A DNA stretch of 64,000 bases from Spirochaetes bacterium ADurb.BinA120 (GTDB taxonomy: Bacteria; Spirochaetota; UBA4802; UBA5368), in NCBI GenBank assembly GCA_002069125.1, contig MVZN01000004.1, positions 40,364-104,363 on the forward strand, in the 5' to 3' direction. The stretch's first letter is position 1. Each line of letters begins with the position of its first letter. This document shows, one piece after another, positions 9,879 to 17,868 of the stretch. The position numbers were made by a program, and so were the translations under genes. The notes under the pieces are model-generated. The model had not been told where the DNA came from. It saw only the letters and a list, made by a program, of their open reading frames with translations, and searched no databases.

Positions 9879-11534
9879 TCATTCCGCATTCTTGATTTTC
9901 CCCCTTCTGTTGATGTAGATCTGGTGCAGCATCTGCAGGGCGTTCTGCATTATCCAGTAGAGCACCAGCCCCGACGGCATGTTCCAGAAAATAACGATAA
10001 AAATAAGCGGCATGAACATAAGCATCTTCTGCTGCTGCCCGACCGCCTCCCCGGTCGTCATGCGCTGTTGGAGATATGTCGTTCCGGTCATTATGATAGG
10101 AAGGACATTGACGTTGAACCCGGATATCTTGAAAATCGTATCCGGAAGAGAAAGGTCCCTTATCCACAGAACGAACGGGGCCTGCCACAGGTCTATGGCG
10201 TTGATGAGAGCGCTGTACAGCGCGAAAAAGAACGGCATCTGCAACAGAAGCGGCAGGCAGCCGCTCGCGGGGTTGACCTTGTTCTTTTTATACAGGTCCA
10301 TTATCTTTTTATTGAGAATCTCCGGCTTCTCCTTGTATTTCTCCCGCAACTCGGTAATCTGCGGATTTAACGCCTGGAGCTTTTTCATCGACTCCGTCGA
10401 CTTTTGTGTAAGCGGCAGCAGGATGACCTTTGTGATGATGGAGAAAACCACCAGGGACCACCCGAAGTTACCGAAGAGGATATTGATCTTCAGAAGCGCC
10501 CACAGAAGAAAATCGCGGATGGGCTCTATCCATTTGCTCACATCGGCCGCGTCGATAACGCTCTCCGAAACGGCCCTAAGCTTCTCCTTGTTTTTCTCAC
10601 CGGCATAAACCTTGAAGTTTCTGGAAAGCGTGTCCCCGGCCTTCAACTCATCGAGGGGAAGATACATGCCGGCCCTAAAGCCGGCGCCGGGTCTGTTGTC
10701 CGATATGACCCCCGTACCGGTAAAGTCCTCCGGTATCATGATGAGCAGAAAGTACCTGCTCATCATCCCCACCCACTGGATGACGCCGTTTTCCTTTTTT
10801 ACGATTCCCGCCTTCGAGAAAAAGCCGCCGCCCTTCGAGCTCTTCTCGAAGCTGCCATTGACTGAGTATATCCCGTGGACCTGGTTGTAGGTGTTGTCGA
10901 AGTCCATGGCCGGCCCCAGGAAATCGGAGGCGGAGAAAATTACAGCCCCGCCGGGGAGGACCACGCTCCGGTTTCCGGCATTTTGTATCCTGAACGAAAC
11001 CGTAAAGTAATCCGCATCTTTTAAAAAACGATAGGTCTTTTCAACGCGAACAGGAACGCCTTGTAGCGTGACTGCGGCGACAAAACGCACCTCGCCATCC
11101 GTCACCCCGCCCAGGCCCCACATCGCTTCGTCCAGCGCTCCGCCCTGCAGAAATTCGTTCTCACTGAGATGCAGCGGGAAATCGAAGACTCCCTTCGCCT
11201 CGAAACCGCTGTTTTCCACCACAAGCTCGGTGCCGCGCGCGTTGTATTTGAAGCTCTTTATCACCGCGCCGCGATTGCTCAACACGGCCGTGTACTTCCC
11301 TGTCGCTATCGAAACGGTCTCCTCCCGAAACGCCCCCTTCACCGATATGGCCGTCAGCGCCGCCGGGCGAGCGGCCTCGCGCGTCGGAGGTGTTTCGGCC
11401 GCCTGCTCAACGCGTTCAAGCTGTTCAGGCGCCTGTTCCTGGCTCTGCTCATGAGGCCTTACGAAAAAATACGACCACAGGAGCCAGACTCCCAGGGCAA
11501 GCACGACCGCGAGCAATGTTCTCTTTTCCATCAT
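9879..11534 (-). CDS. yidC: Membrane protein insertase YidC
   Basis: 551 residues. TM1 at residues 5-25 (LLAVVLALGVWLLWSYFF) is followed by a large periplasmic beta-domain (about 60-330) typical of the Gram-negative type, then the conserved five-TM insertase core with the cytoplasmic loop (QKSTESMKKLQALNPQ, 'NPASGCLPLLLQMPFFFALY'). The positively charged tail ends RGKIKNAE. YidC inserts and folds inner-membrane proteins alone or with SecYEG. The start is one of two adjacent ATGs (11534 or 11531) after AAAAGG. Upstream, before yidD, lies 290 bp that contains a copy of the 118-bp repeat, so yidC has a long unusual leader within its operon. Confidence 0.97.
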   Translation of the reverse strand: MMEKRTLLAVVLALGVWLLWSYFFVRPHEQSQEQAPEQLERVEQAAETPPTREAARPAALTAISVKGAFREETVSIATGKYTAVLSNRGAVIKSFKYNARGTELVVENSGFEAKGVFDFPLHLSENEFLQGGALDEAMWGLGGVTDGEVRFVAAVTLQGVPVRVEKTYRFLKDADYFTVSFRIQNAGNRSVVLPGGAVIFSASDFLGPAMDFDNTYNQVHGIYSVNGSFEKSSKGGGFFSKAGIVKKENGVIQWVGMMSRYFLLIMIPEDFTGTGVISDNRPGAGFRAGMYLPLDELKAGDTLSRNFKVYAGEKNKEKLRAVSESVIDAADVSKWIEPIRDFLLWALLKINILFGNFGWSLVVFSIITKVILLPLTQKSTESMKKLQALNPQITELREKYKEKPEILNKKIMDLYKKNKVNPASGCLPLLLQMPFFFALYSALINAIDLWQAPFVLWIRDLSLPDTIFKISGFNVNVLPIIMTGTTYLQQRMTTGEAVGQQQKMLMFMPLIFIVIFWNMPSGLVLYWIMQNALQMLHQIYINRRGKIKNAE

Positions 11535-11552
11535 TCATCCTTTTAAGCTCAA

Positions 11553-11670
11553 GGGAACCTCAAAGAATTTAATTTTTAGGATCCCCATAAATTGTAACTG
11601 CTGGTAAAACCTGTACTTATGTCTCAAGCCCGCCTTCGGCGAGCGGAAAAACTTAATAATTAAAGGTTGC
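11553..11670 (+). repeat. 118-bp dispersed element, copy A
   Basis: The element starts GGGAACCTC and ends AAGGTTGC, with internal landmarks CCCATAAATTGTAACT, ACTTATGTCTC, a CCGCCTTCGGCG-type hairpin and AATAATT. The same order and spacing recur in copies B (42082), C (48588) and D (48717, inverted). The ends form a short imperfect terminal inverted repeat (GGnAACCTY). This copy is 18 bp upstream of the yidC start, so it would be transcribed, in reverse, as part of the yidC leader. No ORF lies within it. Confidence 0.8.
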
Positions 11671-11824
11671 TTTAAAAATAACCGTCCACAAAATACCGGG
11701 ATTGTTACATATCCAAACGGAAACGCGCCGCGACTCTCACGCTATGACATGGCGAAAGGATCTGTTCCTCAAGGGGGGAAAGGCGCCGGGAACGGCGGGA
11801 TGCGACCGGGGCGGATATCCGGTG

Positions 11825-12055
11825 TTACGGCACCGGATCGTATCCGCCATCGCAAAACGGATTGCAGCGGATAAGCCGCCAAAGTGACAGCAGAAGGCCT
11901 TTAACCAGACCGTGCCGCTTAAGGGCTTCCATCGCGTAAACCGAGCATGTCGGAGTAAACCTGCATGCGGGCGGAAGATATGGCGAAACAAGCGTCTTGT
12001 AAAACCATATCGCCCACCTTAAAATCGTGGACGCAAGGGCGCCTGCTCTTTTCAT
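11825..12055 (-). CDS. yidD: Membrane protein insertion efficiency factor YidD
   Basis: 76 residues. The sequence has the family core: an amphipathic N-terminal helix, then YKTLVSPYLPPACRFTPTCS with the conserved CRFxPTCS motif, and a C-terminal CNPFCDGGYDPVP. YidD assists YidC-dependent membrane insertion at the inner membrane. The ATG overlaps the stop of rnpA (ATGA at 12052-12055), so translation is coupled. About 290 bp separates its stop from yidC, unlike the tight spacing common in this operon, because of the repeat and flanking sequence. Confidence 0.95.
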   Translation of the reverse strand: MKRAGALASTILRWAIWFYKTLVSPYLPPACRFTPTCSVYAMEALKRHGLVKGLLLSLWRLIRCNPFCDGGYDPVP

Positions 12056-12435
12056 CGCTTCAACACCCCCGACATTCTCAACAGGCTCTGTATCGAATCC
12101 CGAGCCTCCTGGTAGGCAATGGCGCCGAAGCGGCCAGTAGGCCTAAGCACGAGATAATAACCCCTCTCCATCGACGGCAGCATCTCCCTGCATATCGCCC
12201 GAACTCTTCTCTTCGCGGCATTCCGCTCGCAAGCACATCCGTATCTTCCCCCGATGGAGATTCCGATTTTTACCGTTTGAGCGTCGTTAAAGCGCCCGCC
12301 GCCTTCCGTCGATGAAGTCCCTTTCGATTTCAGTCTTAACACGATCAACTGTATTCCTTCGCTGTTGAATCGCTTCCCTTTTCCGAAAACCTCTTGAAAA
12401 TTCCCTTTCCCTTTCAAGGAATAGATCTTCTTCAC
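12052..12435 (-). CDS. rnpA: Ribonuclease P protein component
   Basis: 127 residues from a GTG codon at 12435. The N-terminus (KKIYSLKGKGNFQEVFGKGKRF) and the RNxxKRRVR signature (RNAAKRRVRAICRE) identify RnpA, the protein subunit that helps the RNase P ribozyme process the 5' ends of tRNAs. A serine/glycine-rich insertion (GTSSTEGGGRFNDAQ) lies between the second and third strands. It lies 12 bp after rpmH and overlaps yidD by 4 bp. No strong ribosome-binding site precedes the GTG (AAGGG abuts it), which suggests coupling to rpmH translation. Confidence 0.95.
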   Translation of the reverse strand: MKKIYSLKGKGNFQEVFGKGKRFNSEGIQLIVLRLKSKGTSSTEGGGRFNDAQTVKIGISIGGRYGCACERNAAKRRVRAICREMLPSMERGYYLVLRPTGRFGAIAYQEARDSIQSLLRMSGVLKR

Positions 12436-12447
12436 CCTTCGATGTCT

Positions 12448-12606
12448 CTATTTGGGCAGCCTCTTTTCATCGGACACGGTCAGTTTATGCCTGCCCTTCG
12501 CCCTTCTCCTTCTCAGCACGTCCCTGCCCTCGGGCGTACTCATGCGCGCGCGAAACCCGTGCGTTCTGTAGCGTTTGAGTCGGCTCGGCTGAAATGTCAT
12601 TTTCAT
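12448..12606 (-). CDS. rpmH: Ribosomal protein bL34
   Basis: 52 residues, [20 protein letters not shown] then [32 protein letters not shown]. The QPSxxKRxRxHGFRxRM and GRxVLxxRRxKGRxxL signatures are those of bL34. It is somewhat longer than the usual 44-47 residues because of a C-terminal extension after KLTV. It is the first gene of the rnpA/yidD/yidC/jag/mnmE operon. No dnaA is upstream in this window, so the common dnaA-rpmH arrangement at the origin is not seen. Confidence 0.95.
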   Translation of the reverse strand: MKMTFQPSRLKRYRTHGFRARMSTPEGRDVLRRRRAKGRHKLTVSDEKRLPK

Positions 12607-12630
12607 CGCTTATACCTCATTATTAGCTAT

Positions 12631-12659
12631 CATATAGTTGCATTGGAAGCGGCATGCAA
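12631..12659 (-). promoter_or_regulatory. Putative sigma70-type promoter of rpmH operon
   Basis: On the minus strand TTGCAT (12659-12654) and TATATG (12636-12631) are separated by exactly 17 bp, about 25 bp upstream of the rpmH ATG. The position fits a short leader for the rpmH operon. Confidence 0.45.
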
Positions 12660-12809
12660 TAAATCTTTTCTAACGGGAAGAACACAATATCCCCTGCCAC
12701 GGGGCAGAGTTTCCGATACAAAGGCCGGTTAAAAAGCCTGTCCAGTCAAGAGGAAAACGATAAAATAAATTAAATAAATGTCAAACCCTTTTTGGCGAGC
12801 GCCCAAACC

Positions 12810-13694
12810 CTATTTTCTGGCATATATCTCGATCGTGTCGGAAAAGCGCACTAGCGGGGCTATTCCCCTGTACAGGAGCGCGAAAGGAGGGTATAGCGGT
12901 GACCCGCGCGGAACGATCCGTTCGGGATGCACCCCCGAAGCGCGCACCCTTACGGTCCGGAATCCCATTCGCTTAAGGACCCTCACGGCGGTCAGAGGCG
13001 AAAAATCGACCCTATGGTCGACGGGGTGCCTGGCTGCCCAGTCTCCCCGATCGAACACGAACTGCGGCCCGAATACCGAAGGGGCCGAAAACGCGAAAAT
13101 GCCACCCGGATTCAGCAGGGCGTATATGCGCTGGATGGTCTCGCGCGGATTTTCGCAGTGCTCCAGAAAATACCATGCGGACACAATATCGAAGGTTTCA
13201 TCGAACACGGCGTCCTCGAATGCCGAGTTCACCACGGCCAGGCCGGATTCCCGCCTGCACCACTCCGACGCGTAACGCGACAGCTCCACCCCGCATACCC
13301 TCCCCAGGCCCGCGTCTCTCGCGCTCTCCAGGAAGAAGCCGAGCGCCGAGCCCAGGTCCAGAAGGCTTAAGCTCCCGCGAGGCGCCCCTCCGCCGTACAG
13401 GGAAAAAATGCGAACAAGCCGCGCGTCCGCTAGGCGCCGAATGGCTTCTCTGTCTTCAGCGTAGGTTTTACCGTACTGGCCGCGGTAATCGTCGAGAAAA
13501 TAGCTTTCGTCGTAGCTTAGGGGTCTATAGGCGGAGTTGAAAACTATACCGCAGCGACGGCAGCGGAAGAAAACGCCACCGCCCGCTCGTAGCGGCCGTA
13601 CGCCCGAGGCCAGGCATAAGGGGCAGACCAGGCCGCCCTGGAAAGGGCCGTCAGGCCTGCTAAGCGTTTTTTTTCCTTTTTTTCGCCGGCTCAA
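12810..13694 (-). CDS. Zinc-ribbon SAM-dependent methyltransferase
   Basis: 294 residues. A short N-terminal zinc ribbon (CPLC, then CRRC about 18 residues later) precedes a class I methyltransferase domain with motif I LLDLGSALGFFLE and a following acidic residue (GVELS). A DIVSAWYFLEHCENP motif IV/post-IV block and 'LLNPGGIFAFSAPS' complete it. This layout is common in enzymes encoded with glycosyltransferases, where they methylate sugars or lipid-linked glycans; the substrate here is unknown. The only available start is a TTG at 13694, 35 bp inside the upstream gene, without a clear ribosome-binding site. The overlap carries runs of seven and eight A, so slippage or an indel is conceivable. 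The stop lies about 150 bp before the rpmH promoter. Confidence 0.8.
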   Translation of the reverse strand: MSRRKKGKKTLSRPDGPFQGGLVCPLCLASGVRPLRAGGGVFFRCRRCGIVFNSAYRPLSYDESYFLDDYRGQYGKTYAEDREAIRRLADARLVRIFSLYGGGAPRGSLSLLDLGSALGFFLESARDAGLGRVCGVELSRYASEWCRRESGLAVVNSAFEDAVFDETFDIVSAWYFLEHCENPRETIQRIYALLNPGGIFAFSAPSVFGPQFVFDRGDWAARHPVDHRVDFSPLTAVRVLKRMGFRTVRVRASGVHPERIVPRGSPLYPPFALLYRGIAPLVRFSDTIEIYARK

Positions 13695-14151
13695 TTACGA
13701 TGGGAACTCCCTTGATCTTCACATTCTCGAATGAAAGCAGCACAAGCTCAGCGTACTGCTCCGGGACCTCGAGAAACGAATATGTGGGATGTATGTCTAT
13801 CTTTCCGATCTGTTTGCCGTCTACACCGGACCTCTTTACGACCTCGCGGATGAGGTCCCCCGGCGAGATCCCATGGTTTTTCCCTATGTTGATGAAAAGA
13901 CGGGCACGTCCATCCTTGATGTCCTCGAATACCACCGTTCCGGCCGCCTGTTTACGGGTGAACCTTTCCGACGAGAGATCGAGCCTGGAGATATCGCCCA
14001 GGCTTTCCTTCAACAGCGCGGCGGCAATTCGCTTTGTCGCCCCGAAAAATGGAAGGCGCTTTTTAAGCAGTTTTAACAACGCTACATAGTCGGTCAGCTC
14101 GTCCGAGAGGGCACTTTCGAGGACCTTTTCCAGCTTCTTCTCCTGATTCAT
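13660..14151 (-). CDS. Stand-alone DbpA-type RNA-binding domain protein
   Basis: 163 residues. The C-terminal 80 residues (about 80-157) read GRARLFINIGKNHGISPGDLIREV through IGKIDIHPTYSFLEVP, the RRM-like DbpA/CsdA RNA-binding domain normally fused to the C-terminus of DEAD-box helicases. Here it is fused instead to a short helical N-terminus (about 1-75) and no helicase domain is present. A very basic tail (KKRKKNA) follows. A good ribosome-binding site (AGAGG, 5 nt) precedes the ATG. It probably binds structured RNA; the partner is unknown. It overlaps the methyltransferase by 35 bp and follows the pseudo-receiver regulator by 215 bp. Confidence 0.85.
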   Translation of the reverse strand: MNQEKKLEKVLESALSDELTDYVALLKLLKKRLPFFGATKRIAAALLKESLGDISRLDLSSERFTRKQAAGTVVFEDIKDGRARLFINIGKNHGISPGDLIREVVKRSGVDGKQIGKIDIHPTYSFLEVPEQYAELVLLSFENVKIKGVPIVIEPAKKRKKNA

Positions 14152-14366
14152 GGAATCCTCTCACATAAAAATCGCCATCCGCCGGGACAGGCCCGGCTCT
14201 TCCGGGTTTCTCGGTTATGGCATGGCTGCGGTCATATACTATGGGATGGTAGTCGAGCAACTTTCTCTGACAGTGTGTTAGAAGCGCCCGGCAGGCGGCC
14301 TCTCTCGCGAAAAAACCTTGGACAGTATCGGCGTATGGAATAAAATAGCAAGCAATTTTCGGCTCA

Positions 14367-15044
14367 CTACGCCCCTCGAGTCCGGCAGCGATAGCCGACA
14401 TTACGGACCGTTTCGATTACGCTGTTAAACTCGTCCCCCAACTTGCCCCTTAGCCGCCGTATATGAACGTCGACGGTCCTGGTGCCGCCGATATATTCAA
14501 CCCCCCATATTTTCGCCAGAAGGTCCTTGCGGGAAAAAACGGTCCCCCTGTTCTGGGCGAGAAGTCGGAGAAGCTCGAACTCTTTATAGGTGCATTCGAT
14601 CTTCTCATCGCTCAGATAGACCGAATATTCCGGAAGATCGATCCGTACATTCCCGATGACGATGACATTCCCATCCTCCGAAAGCTTTCTTTCCCGTAAA
14701 AGCCCGCGCACCCGGCTTCTAAGCTCGTTCTTCCTGAAGGGAAACAGGACAAACTCGTCATAGAACCACTCGTGATCGAGGTCCTCCAGGTGGCCCACCC
14801 TGAGTATCAGCAGCACCGGCACCCCCTGCAGCTTCTTTCTCAATCTGGAGAGATGGAACTGTATAAGATCGCTCGACTCGAACATGTCGGCGTCGATCCC
14901 CAGAAGCAGCAATCCATCGCCCCTTACGGCGTCCACCGATCGAAACACACGCACCTCGTGTTCGGCGTACTGTTCGGCAAAATCGTCGATCAGCTCGCCG
15001 CTCTCCGAAAGAAGCCCGACCGCGCGTTCCGAGCCATCATCCAC
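14367..15044 (-). CDS. OmpR-type regulator with degenerate receiver domain
   Basis: 225 residues from GTG 15044, preferred because AAGGAGG lies upstream and the codon overlaps the glycosyltransferase stop by only 8 bp; a start at 15092 would overlap by 56 bp. The C-terminal half is a clear OmpR/PhoB winged helix (TYKEFELLRLLAQNRGTVFSR, VDVHIRRLRGKLGDE, VRNVGYRC). The N-terminal half has receiver topology ending 'DEFVLFPFRKNELRSRVRGLLR', but the usual phospho-acceptor stretch reads LLLLGIDAD with Gly where Asp is expected. The conserved Lys of KPF is Phe (FPF), and no acidic pair follows strand 1. It is probably a phosphorylation-independent DNA-binding regulator. No histidine kinase is nearby. 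Confidence 0.85.
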   Translation of the reverse strand: MDDGSERAVGLLSESGELIDDFAEQYAEHEVRVFRSVDAVRGDGLLLLGIDADMFESSDLIQFHLSRLRKKLQGVPVLLILRVGHLEDLDHEWFYDEFVLFPFRKNELRSRVRGLLRERKLSEDGNVIVIGNVRIDLPEYSVYLSDEKIECTYKEFELLRLLAQNRGTVFSRKDLLAKIWGVEYIGGTRTVDVHIRRLRGKLGDEFNSVIETVRNVGYRCRTRGA

Positions 15045-16191
15045 GGCTTTCCGAAACCTCCTTGAATGTATTCGTATATCGCGCGGCAACATTTTCGGCG
15101 TAAAACTCCTTAATCCTCAGGCGGTTGTTTTTCGAACACCTCTCGTAGAGCTTTTTATCATCCATATATCTTTTTATGGAACGCGCGTATCCCTCTATGT
15201 TCCCGACCTCCACCAGAAGCGCATTTTCCTCGTTCTTTAAAAAATCAACCTGCCCGCCATAGTTGCTGCAGATGATGGGCAGCCCGCAGTGCATCGCCTC
15301 CATGAAGACTATCCCGAAACCCTCATGCAATGAGGTCGAGATGAACACGTCCGAAATTTCAACGTAATCGAACTTTTTCCGCTCCGTAACATAACCCACA
15401 AACACCACCCTGTCGCCCATGCCGAGCTCACCCGCGATCGATTCGAGGTATTCGCGCTCCGGCCCGTCACCGAGCACCAGAAGGCGTACACGAACCTCAG
15501 GCACCCCGGCCAGGGCGCGGATCATGTGGTCTATGGCCTTTCGCTTTATAAGCCTTCCAATCGTTATGAGAAGAAATTCTTCCTTGCCAAAGCCCATCTC
15601 CGAACGTTTGGCGCCCGAAAGCACAGGCGGATGAAAGGCGAGGGGTATGATGTCGACCTCTTTTCGCGGCCTGTAGTATTGGATTGCGTTGTCGCGCGTA
15701 TTGCTCGATTGGGCCACTATGCGGTCCGCACGGTTCATGATGAAACGCACAACCTTCCTCCAGAAAAGGCTGCGGTGCGGAGACATCCTCTTGCTCGGAT
15801 CGTAGATGTCGCCCCCATGGAGGGAAAGGACGTTCGGTATTCGAAAAATCATTCCGAGGGCGAACCCCAGCGGTCCCGACGGCACGGCAAAATGGGTATT
15901 TATTACGTCGTAACGGTTCTTGCGGCACAGGCGCAGCCCCTTTAAAAAACCGAAGGGGAGGTACGAGAGCATGGAAAGAAAGCTTGCCGCGTCCCTGGAT
16001 TTGCGAAAGAATATGGGGACCCTGTAAACGTTGATCCCATTCACGCTCTCGTAATACGGGAGCCCCTTGAACCAGGAGGTAAGAACGTCGACCTGCGCTG
16101 TTTTCACCCACTCGAGCGCGAGGTCCAAAGTCGCCACCCCCCCGCCGCCGCCAAGAGGGGGGAATTCGTAATTGATGATGAGTATCTTCAA
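15037..16191 (-). CDS. GT4-family glycosyltransferase
   Basis: 384 residues from a TTG at 16191, which has GGAGAG 7 nt upstream and gives the canonical N-terminus MKILIINYEFPPLGGGGG of GT4 enzymes. The C-terminal nucleotide-sugar-binding half contains GRLIKRKAIDHMIRAL, LLVLGDGPERE and the EX7E motif HEGFGIVFMEAM with both glutamates. GT-B retaining glycosyltransferases of this type use UDP- or GDP-sugars to build lipopolysaccharide, glycolipids or exopolysaccharide at the cytoplasmic face of the membrane. The stop overlaps the start of the pseudo-receiver regulator. Acceptor and donor cannot be told from sequence. Confidence 0.9.
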   Translation of the reverse strand: MKILIINYEFPPLGGGGGVATLDLALEWVKTAQVDVLTSWFKGLPYYESVNGINVYRVPIFFRKSRDAASFLSMLSYLPFGFLKGLRLCRKNRYDVINTHFAVPSGPLGFALGMIFRIPNVLSLHGGDIYDPSKRMSPHRSLFWRKVVRFIMNRADRIVAQSSNTRDNAIQYYRPRKEVDIIPLAFHPPVLSGAKRSEMGFGKEEFLLITIGRLIKRKAIDHMIRALAGVPEVRVRLLVLGDGPEREYLESIAGELGMGDRVVFVGYVTERKKFDYVEISDVFISTSLHEGFGIVFMEAMHCGLPIICSNYGGQVDFLKNEENALLVEVGNIEGYARSIKRYMDDKKLYERCSKNNRLRIKEFYAENVAARYTNTFKEVSESRG

Positions 16192-16340
16192 GGGGATTCT
16201 CTCCGTGGATTATATCCGGCACTGGCTCAATGGTTAGGGTCTTTGACATTAAGTAAAGCCATTTTTGGCCGCTCTATCTTACGCTTCATATATCTCCGCA
16301 TAGCGTTCTTTATCGGAGCCGCGCGCCTGAGTTATTAATA

Positions 16341-16368
16341 TTGACACCCGCCGGTCCCTGTTTTATCT
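16341..16368 (+). promoter_or_regulatory. Putative promoter of the CsgG-like gene
   Basis: TTGACA (16341-16346) and TTATCT (16363-16368) are 16 bp apart, 61 bp upstream of the ATG at 16430. The rest of the 238-bp spacer from 16192 shows no gene. Confidence 0.4.
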
Positions 16369-16429
16369 TCAAAGCCGCGCGGGCATTGAACGCACCCAAA
16401 AGAAGCGTTTCCACATATTTGGAGGCATC

Positions 16430-17062
16430 ATGAAAAATTATATCGCGGCTGGCGTCTCGCTCCTACTGGCGGGGGTATTTGCGTGCTCCACCATCGATGT
16501 CGCACTCACCAAAAAGATCGATGTCAGCAAGAAGCTCAAAAAGATAGTGGTTTTCCCCTTTGACGTAAAGGGTGCCGGCTGGGGTGACGAGTTTTCCGAC
16601 GCCATAAGCCTCTGCTTTTTCAAAACTGGAAGGGTGGAAGTGGTGGAACGGGAAGCATTGGAGCGCATTCTCAAAGAGCAGAGATTGTCAATGACGGGCT
16701 TGATAGACGACCAAAGCGCCGTCAAGGTGGGGAAGCTCCTTGGCGCGGACGTAATACTCGTGGGGCGCGGCAGTTCGCTGCGGGCCTATCAGAAGGACAG
16801 GGAGGTCCCGAACCTCATCGATACATTTACCCTGAAGGCGCTAAGCGTAGAGACGGGCGACATCCTTTTTATCGTGCGCAAAGAGCCGGGAACGGCGTGG
16901 GCGGGGCGATATTACGCCAAATACTGCTGCAGCCTGTCCCTTATCTGGAACCGGAACGACATACTCATCGAAAGCTCCCGTTACGACGACATCTCGCGCC
17001 AGATTGTCGAGAAGGTGCTGCTGGCGATTGACGAGATTGAAAGAAAGAAGAACATCAAATGA
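16430..17062 (+). CDS. CsgG-like lipoprotein
   Basis: 210 residues. The signal MKNYIAAGVSLLLAGVFACS ends in a lipobox (VFAC). The core KKIVVFPFDVKGAGWGDEFSDAIS, then GRVEVVEREALERILKEQRLSMTGLIDDQSAVKVGKLLGADVILVG, is the CsgG/penicillin-binding-protein-activator fold, in which a Rossmann-like domain forms periplasmic or outer-membrane assemblies. A clear GGAGG precedes the ATG. Proteins of this type in diderms often assist outer-membrane export or sense envelope state; the role here is not defined. It is followed directly (ATGA overlap) by a predicted outer-membrane barrel protein, so the two probably work together. Confidence 0.8.
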   Translation: MKNYIAAGVSLLLAGVFACSTIDVALTKKIDVSKKLKKIVVFPFDVKGAGWGDEFSDAISLCFFKTGRVEVVEREALERILKEQRLSMTGLIDDQSAVKVGKLLGADVILVGRGSSLRAYQKDREVPNLIDTFTLKALSVETGDILFIVRKEPGTAWAGRYYAKYCCSLSLIWNRNDILIESSRYDDISRQIVEKVLLAIDEIERKKNIK

Positions 17063-17868
17063 GCTTTTGCCTTCCACGCGCGGCACTCGCCCTCGCCCTT
17101 GTGCTGGCCTCGACGGCCCTTTTTGCCGCCGACTTCGACGAACTCGACAAACCGCCCGAAGGCGCCCATAGGGGCCAGATGCTCCTTGGCGCCTTTTTTT
17201 CCATCGGATTGCCTTTCGGTAGCTGCATCGACGCGGAAAACGCGTTCGTCAAAGGTTCGCATCATACTTTAGACAAGGACGAGGGCACGGCAAAGCTGTT
17301 CGAGGTATCCCACCTTTTCTTCGGGCTGGGCCTATCGTTCGAGTATATGCCATTCGACCATGTAGGGGCAAAAATCAGGTTCAAGCGCAACAGCGTGGTG
17401 CAAAAAACCAATTTCGGGCCCGATTACGAGAACCGACGGGAATACCTTTACAAGGACCTGTCGATTTATCTGGGGCCGTCATTCCACCTGACAACACGTA
17501 AGCGCTGGGACTTCACTCTGACACCGATGATCGGCTACGCCTCGGCCGTATACCACGCTGCCCCCGTCCCGACCCGGATACTCGTAAGCGACGACGAGCC
17601 CCCGGTGGGAATGAGCGGCGAAAACGAGCGGAGCTTTTCGTCCCTAAGCTACGGCGCGGAACTCAATTGTACGATTTATTTCTCGGGCGGGCTTTTCGTA
17701 TCTTTCGGGTGCGATTGGACCAGACTCAACTGCGCGTTTGGAAAGCCCTTTGACATCACCAATCCGCAGGACTCCCCCACAAGCCGGGTCTATCTCAACG
17801 GAGGGACATCGGGCGTCATCGACGCCGCGGCATTCATACTGACAGCCGGCTACGCATTCTCAAACTAA
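17059..17868 (+). CDS. Predicted outer-membrane beta-barrel protein
   Basis: 269 residues. The signal peptide (MSFCLPRAALALALVLASTALFAAD) is followed by alternating hydrophobic/aromatic strands: FFSIGLPFG, FFGLGLSFEYMPF, LSIYLGPSFHL, FTLTPMIGYASAVYH, LSYGAELNCTIYFSGGLFVSFGCDWT. It ends FILTAGYAFSN, close to the usual terminal aromatic signature. About eight strands are suggested, so a small OmpA-like or opacity-like barrel is likely. It is coupled to the CsgG-like lipoprotein by an ATGA overlap. The last 9 bp overlap the convergent terpene-cyclase-fold gene. No specific family is recognised. Confidence 0.7.
   Translation: MSFCLPRAALALALVLASTALFAADFDELDKPPEGAHRGQMLLGAFFSIGLPFGSCIDAENAFVKGSHHTLDKDEGTAKLFEVSHLFFGLGLSFEYMPFDHVGAKIRFKRNSVVQKTNFGPDYENRREYLYKDLSIYLGPSFHLTTRKRWDFTLTPMIGYASAVYHAAPVPTRILVSDDEPPVGMSGENERSFSSLSYGAELNCTIYFSGGLFVSFGCDWTRLNCAFGKPFDITNPQDSPTSRVYLNGGTSGVIDAAAFILTAGYAFSN

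Noticed and set aside
9196..10188. Longer jag frame reaching into yidC
   Set aside because: The upstream extension has no Jag-like sequence; the ATG at 9831 has a strong ribosome-binding site and gives the normal N-terminus.
13660..13694. Programmed -1 frameshift fusing the RNA-binding protein to the methyltransferase at A-runs
   Set aside because: The methyltransferase frame would need a +1 (or -2) shift, not the -1 shift expected at an A-AAA-AAC site; plain overlap with a TTG start is simpler.
14063..14401. 112-residue minus-strand frame across the gap between the RNA-binding gene and the regulator
   Set aside because: It overlaps both flanking genes and has no recognisable motif or ribosome-binding site.
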